Part shown: positions 61,276 to 64,000 of the stretch, piece by piece
How the letters are laid out: every line of letters starts with the position of its first letter
Position numbering within the stretch: the first letter of the stretch is position 1
Origin: Ailanthus altissimus
Taxonomy: Eukaryota; Streptophyta; Magnoliopsida; Sapindales; Simaroubaceae
Length of the DNA stretch: 64,000 bases
Assembly: GCA_946807835.1 (NCBI GenBank)
Contig: OX327696.1
Span: 8,196,501-8,260,500 of the forward strand
Direction: 5' to 3'
Translations under genes and position numbers: made by a program
Notes under the pieces: model-generated
Told to the model about the DNA's origin: nothing
Databases searched by the model: none
The model's input: the letters and a program-made list of their open reading frames with translations, nothing else

Positions 61276-63448
61276 AAACTTACCGATCGATTTCCACCTA
61301 CAATTGAATAAATCATTGACTATAAACTTTAGAAATTATGAAAAACTTAAAATAAAAGGAAGAAAGATAGAAATATTAATGTGGAAACTAATGATCATCA
61401 GTACTTACTCAAACAAGGAAATAGGTACATATTATATGGTTTGCATCATTGAATAAAGAAACTTGCTTTAATATAATGAATGCTGACAATCTGTTTTAAC
61501 CAGCTCCAATTAATTTAAAATGGGTTCTACAAAGAAGAATATGCACCAAATGTTCATTCCATTTAAAGCTTTGAATGTACATGCATCAAAAGGTGAAGCA
61601 CTTGGCAGATATATTTGGTTGCTCAAGCCGTGTTCAAATTAATAAGATTTATTAACATATCCTGAAAAAATTGCTATAAAAACAATATGCCCATCTGACC
61701 ATATGATGTGAAATCATTCAATCGTCAACCTAAATTTATTTAATGTTGAAAACCTCCTTAGTCATAATCATAATCACTAGTACTACTGTTGCCTCATCTT
61801 CTTGTTGGTAGCTTTTCCTACAGTAAATTTGTTCAACAAAAATGGTAGATTTGATTTAATGTTGTTCTAGGCCATTCCTGCATCTCATTCTGTCTCAATC
61901 AATTTCAATTCATCATTTTTTTTGGGCTCTCGGTTTTGTCAAAATCAGATTTGTCTGAATTTTAACTAACAGACTAGCTTGCTAGGTTAAACTTTAACCC
62001 TATCAAAAGTTAAGTTCTTAATGTTGAAAAAACATCCTTAATCAACTGCTGCTGGATAATCTTCTTTTGGGTTGCTTCTGTCTGCATTAGATTTGTTAAC
62101 CTTCTTTAAGTAAAAATAAGGATCATGTCATCACTATTTGGGCAGAGAAAGCCAGCAGAATTTTGTCTTGGATAATTAATTATCAGACGACGACTGTGCA
62201 AATGTTCATTATTAACGATGTATTTAAGCACACTTCCAGTCTCATTTTCGCACACGGGATGTTGAAGAATTAATCTCTCTCGAGTGTTATTAATGTTCAT
62301 ATATATATATATATCCTATAAGAACTTTAAATATTTGTTCTTCATGCACAATGACGACTGATCACACAACATTCATTGAAGAAACTCAATATTAATTAGC
62401 TAGGGTTTTAAGGTTACGTAGCTAAATGAACTTCAACCCTATGTGCTCAAGATTACATTAGATGAGATCATCATTAAGAAAACTTAATATATAAAGAATT
62501 TTCTTTCAAAAATTAACATTAAATCCTTCAACCACTTAAAAGATACGATGTTTTTGCACGAGGATTTGTGCAATGGTGATTATCAATAAAGAAAACTCGA
62601 AGTAATTTATTAGGGTTTTAAGATTACTAAATGAACTTATTTATAGCCTAAAGTTCTACATATACATATGAAAGAGTAATAATGGGATCACTAGAAAATA
62701 AGTTTGAAAAAAAATATATTCACCCTTATCGCTACAAGAGTATTGACTACTACAAAAACAGAAAAAAAAAAAAAACATCGTTGCATACCTTTTTAAGGTT
62801 TTTTTATATATATATTACTTTCTTTTTGAGTTTTTTTTAAATATATATTTTATATTTTAATTATTTTTTCTCTCTAAAAATTCTTTTAACAAATATAATG
62901 GATAGTTTTTAAAAACAATAAAGAGAGAAATAATATATATCTATAATTTTTTTTTAAAATAACGATGATTTTTCTTACAAAAATATCACGTTTGTATTTC
63001 ATCATTAAATAGAAAGCCACAAATATATTCCATTATAAAAAAAAAAATTCTATATATGATGTGATTTAATAAAAATAGTCTCACCTAAGATTTTGTGCAT
63101 TTATATGTGTGTGCCTTAATTTGTTATGTAATTGTAACATATTTCTTATAGACAATGCGCGTGGTAGCCGTCAAATTAAATAAGGGTAATGGTGAAGGTT
63201 TGATTATGAGTTAAGTGAAGACTAATTTGGATTTGAAATAACATAAGAGAATTTTTTTTATATCTATTAATTTAAGAGAAAAGGTTTTGTAGATTGGGAT
63301 TAAATAAGTTAGTCGGGCACCTGAGGGTTTATTCAACGGAAATTTTTGTACATTTTTTTTATTTATATTAGGGGTTTGTTTATATTAAGGGTTTGAGTTC
63401 TTGCAGATATTAAAGTGATGTAAATTTTTTTTTTTATATGAGAGTTTT

Positions 63449-63668
63449 ATAGTTCGATCGAGTATGTTTAACATTATATGTATTGTTCTCGATAATCTTA
63501 ATAATATAATTTAATATAAATATAATAAATTTAATATAATATCAGTTGCATCTTATGGAAACTTATAGTTTATTGGGTGTGTTAAACGTTATACGTATTA
63601 ATTTTTATGATCCTGATAATATAATCTGATATAAATATCAATAATAAATCTGATGTAATATTAATTGT
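63449..63668. repeat. Degenerate tandem duplication, about 117-bp period
   Basis: TATAGTTCGATCGAGTATGT at 63449 onward and TATAGTTTATTGGGTGTGTT at 63566 onward start two similar blocks. Both continue with TTA(A)AC-TTATA-GTATT, GATAATCTTAATAATATAAT or GATCCTGATAATATAATCTG, and AATATCAGTTG or AATATTAATTG. Confidence 0.7.
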
Positions 63669-64000
63669 ATAATTTAATCACTGTAATACTAATTAATTAA
63701 TGTAATACTTGTTGGAAGGTGTATTTAAAAAAAAAAAAGCTTAGCCTGGGGGTTATATTTCTATTATATATAATTAATTAACAAGTTTATTTCTTTCTTA
63801 AATTAAAAATATTACATGCACCCAAATAATTGCCCCACTAAATTAAAAATATTACATGCTACGTCATACTCAATTACTCGTACATATCTCAATGTAAATA
63901 AATAAAAATAACGCCACGCATGTATCCAAATATACGTGTCATAATGAATGTAGTTTAATTCTTTCTTTTTAAAGTAAATTACAGTGTAACTTATAATAGC

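Larger units (their letters stand above)
59697..64000. other. AT-rich intergenic DNA with local tandem duplications
   Basis: No gene, LTR pair or long inverted repeat was recognised. Two degenerate tandem repeats are listed separately. A short TA run lies at 62299-62314. Confidence 0.5.

Noticed and set aside
1..64000. tRNA or rRNA genes, CRISPR arrays, bacterial operons
   Set aside because: None was seen. The window is plant nuclear DNA; repeats are tandem, inverted or LTR types without spacer structure, and no cloverleaf-forming tRNA gene was recognised.

Overview
The window is nuclear DNA of a flowering plant, most likely a eudicot. It is very AT-rich and gene-poor, has GT-AG introns, and is dominated by plant transposable elements (Ty1/copia, MULE-type terminal-inverted-repeat elements, solo LTRs, MITE-like hairpins). 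The species cannot be fixed from the sequence alone.

The one gene that looks intact is a plus-strand cyclic nucleotide-gated channel of the CNGC19/CNGC20 group. It has twelve coding exons between 39032 and 56368, and all junctions join in frame to give 774 residues. A probable non-coding first exon lies near 37.5-37.85 kb. Its third intron carries a decayed copia element in the sense direction (41797-46216) whose gag is almost entirely deleted.

Region by region: 1-3.08 kb is AT-rich, with one unrecognised exon-like segment at 1990-2153. From 3.08 to 9.10 kb lies a minus-strand pseudogene of the mitochondrial import motor J-protein TIM14/PAM18. A 5.4-kb minus-strand copia element is inserted next to its last exon, and the pseudogene carries a nonsense codon and a frameshift that removes most of the HPD motif. 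From 9.36 to 17.94 kb are three terminal-inverted-repeat elements. Two have 9-bp target duplications typical of MULEs, and one of those holds a DUF1985-like reading frame. From 18.2 to 22.9 kb are a copy of a block found upstream of the CNGC gene, LTR-like debris and a copia gag relic. From 22.9 to 28.9 kb are two 2.4-kb solo LTRs of one family in opposite orientation, each with its own perfect 5-bp target duplication. From 28.9 to 31 kb there are remains of a Ulp1-associated plant transposon gene. From 31.1 to 33.0 kb there is a 42-bp minisatellite with a 194-195 bp higher-order section, next to a G-quadruplex-prone motif. From 33.2 to 37.2 kb there is unassigned AT-rich DNA. From 37.2 to 56.4 kb is the CNGC locus. 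From 56.4 to 64 kb I see no gene, only a MITE-like hairpin and several short tandem duplications.

No operon-like cooperation between genes is expected or seen. The functional interest is how the CNGC gene is expressed across a transposon-bearing intron, and how the dense inverted-repeat DNA upstream might attract silencing. All calls were made by eye; no database search or alignment was run.
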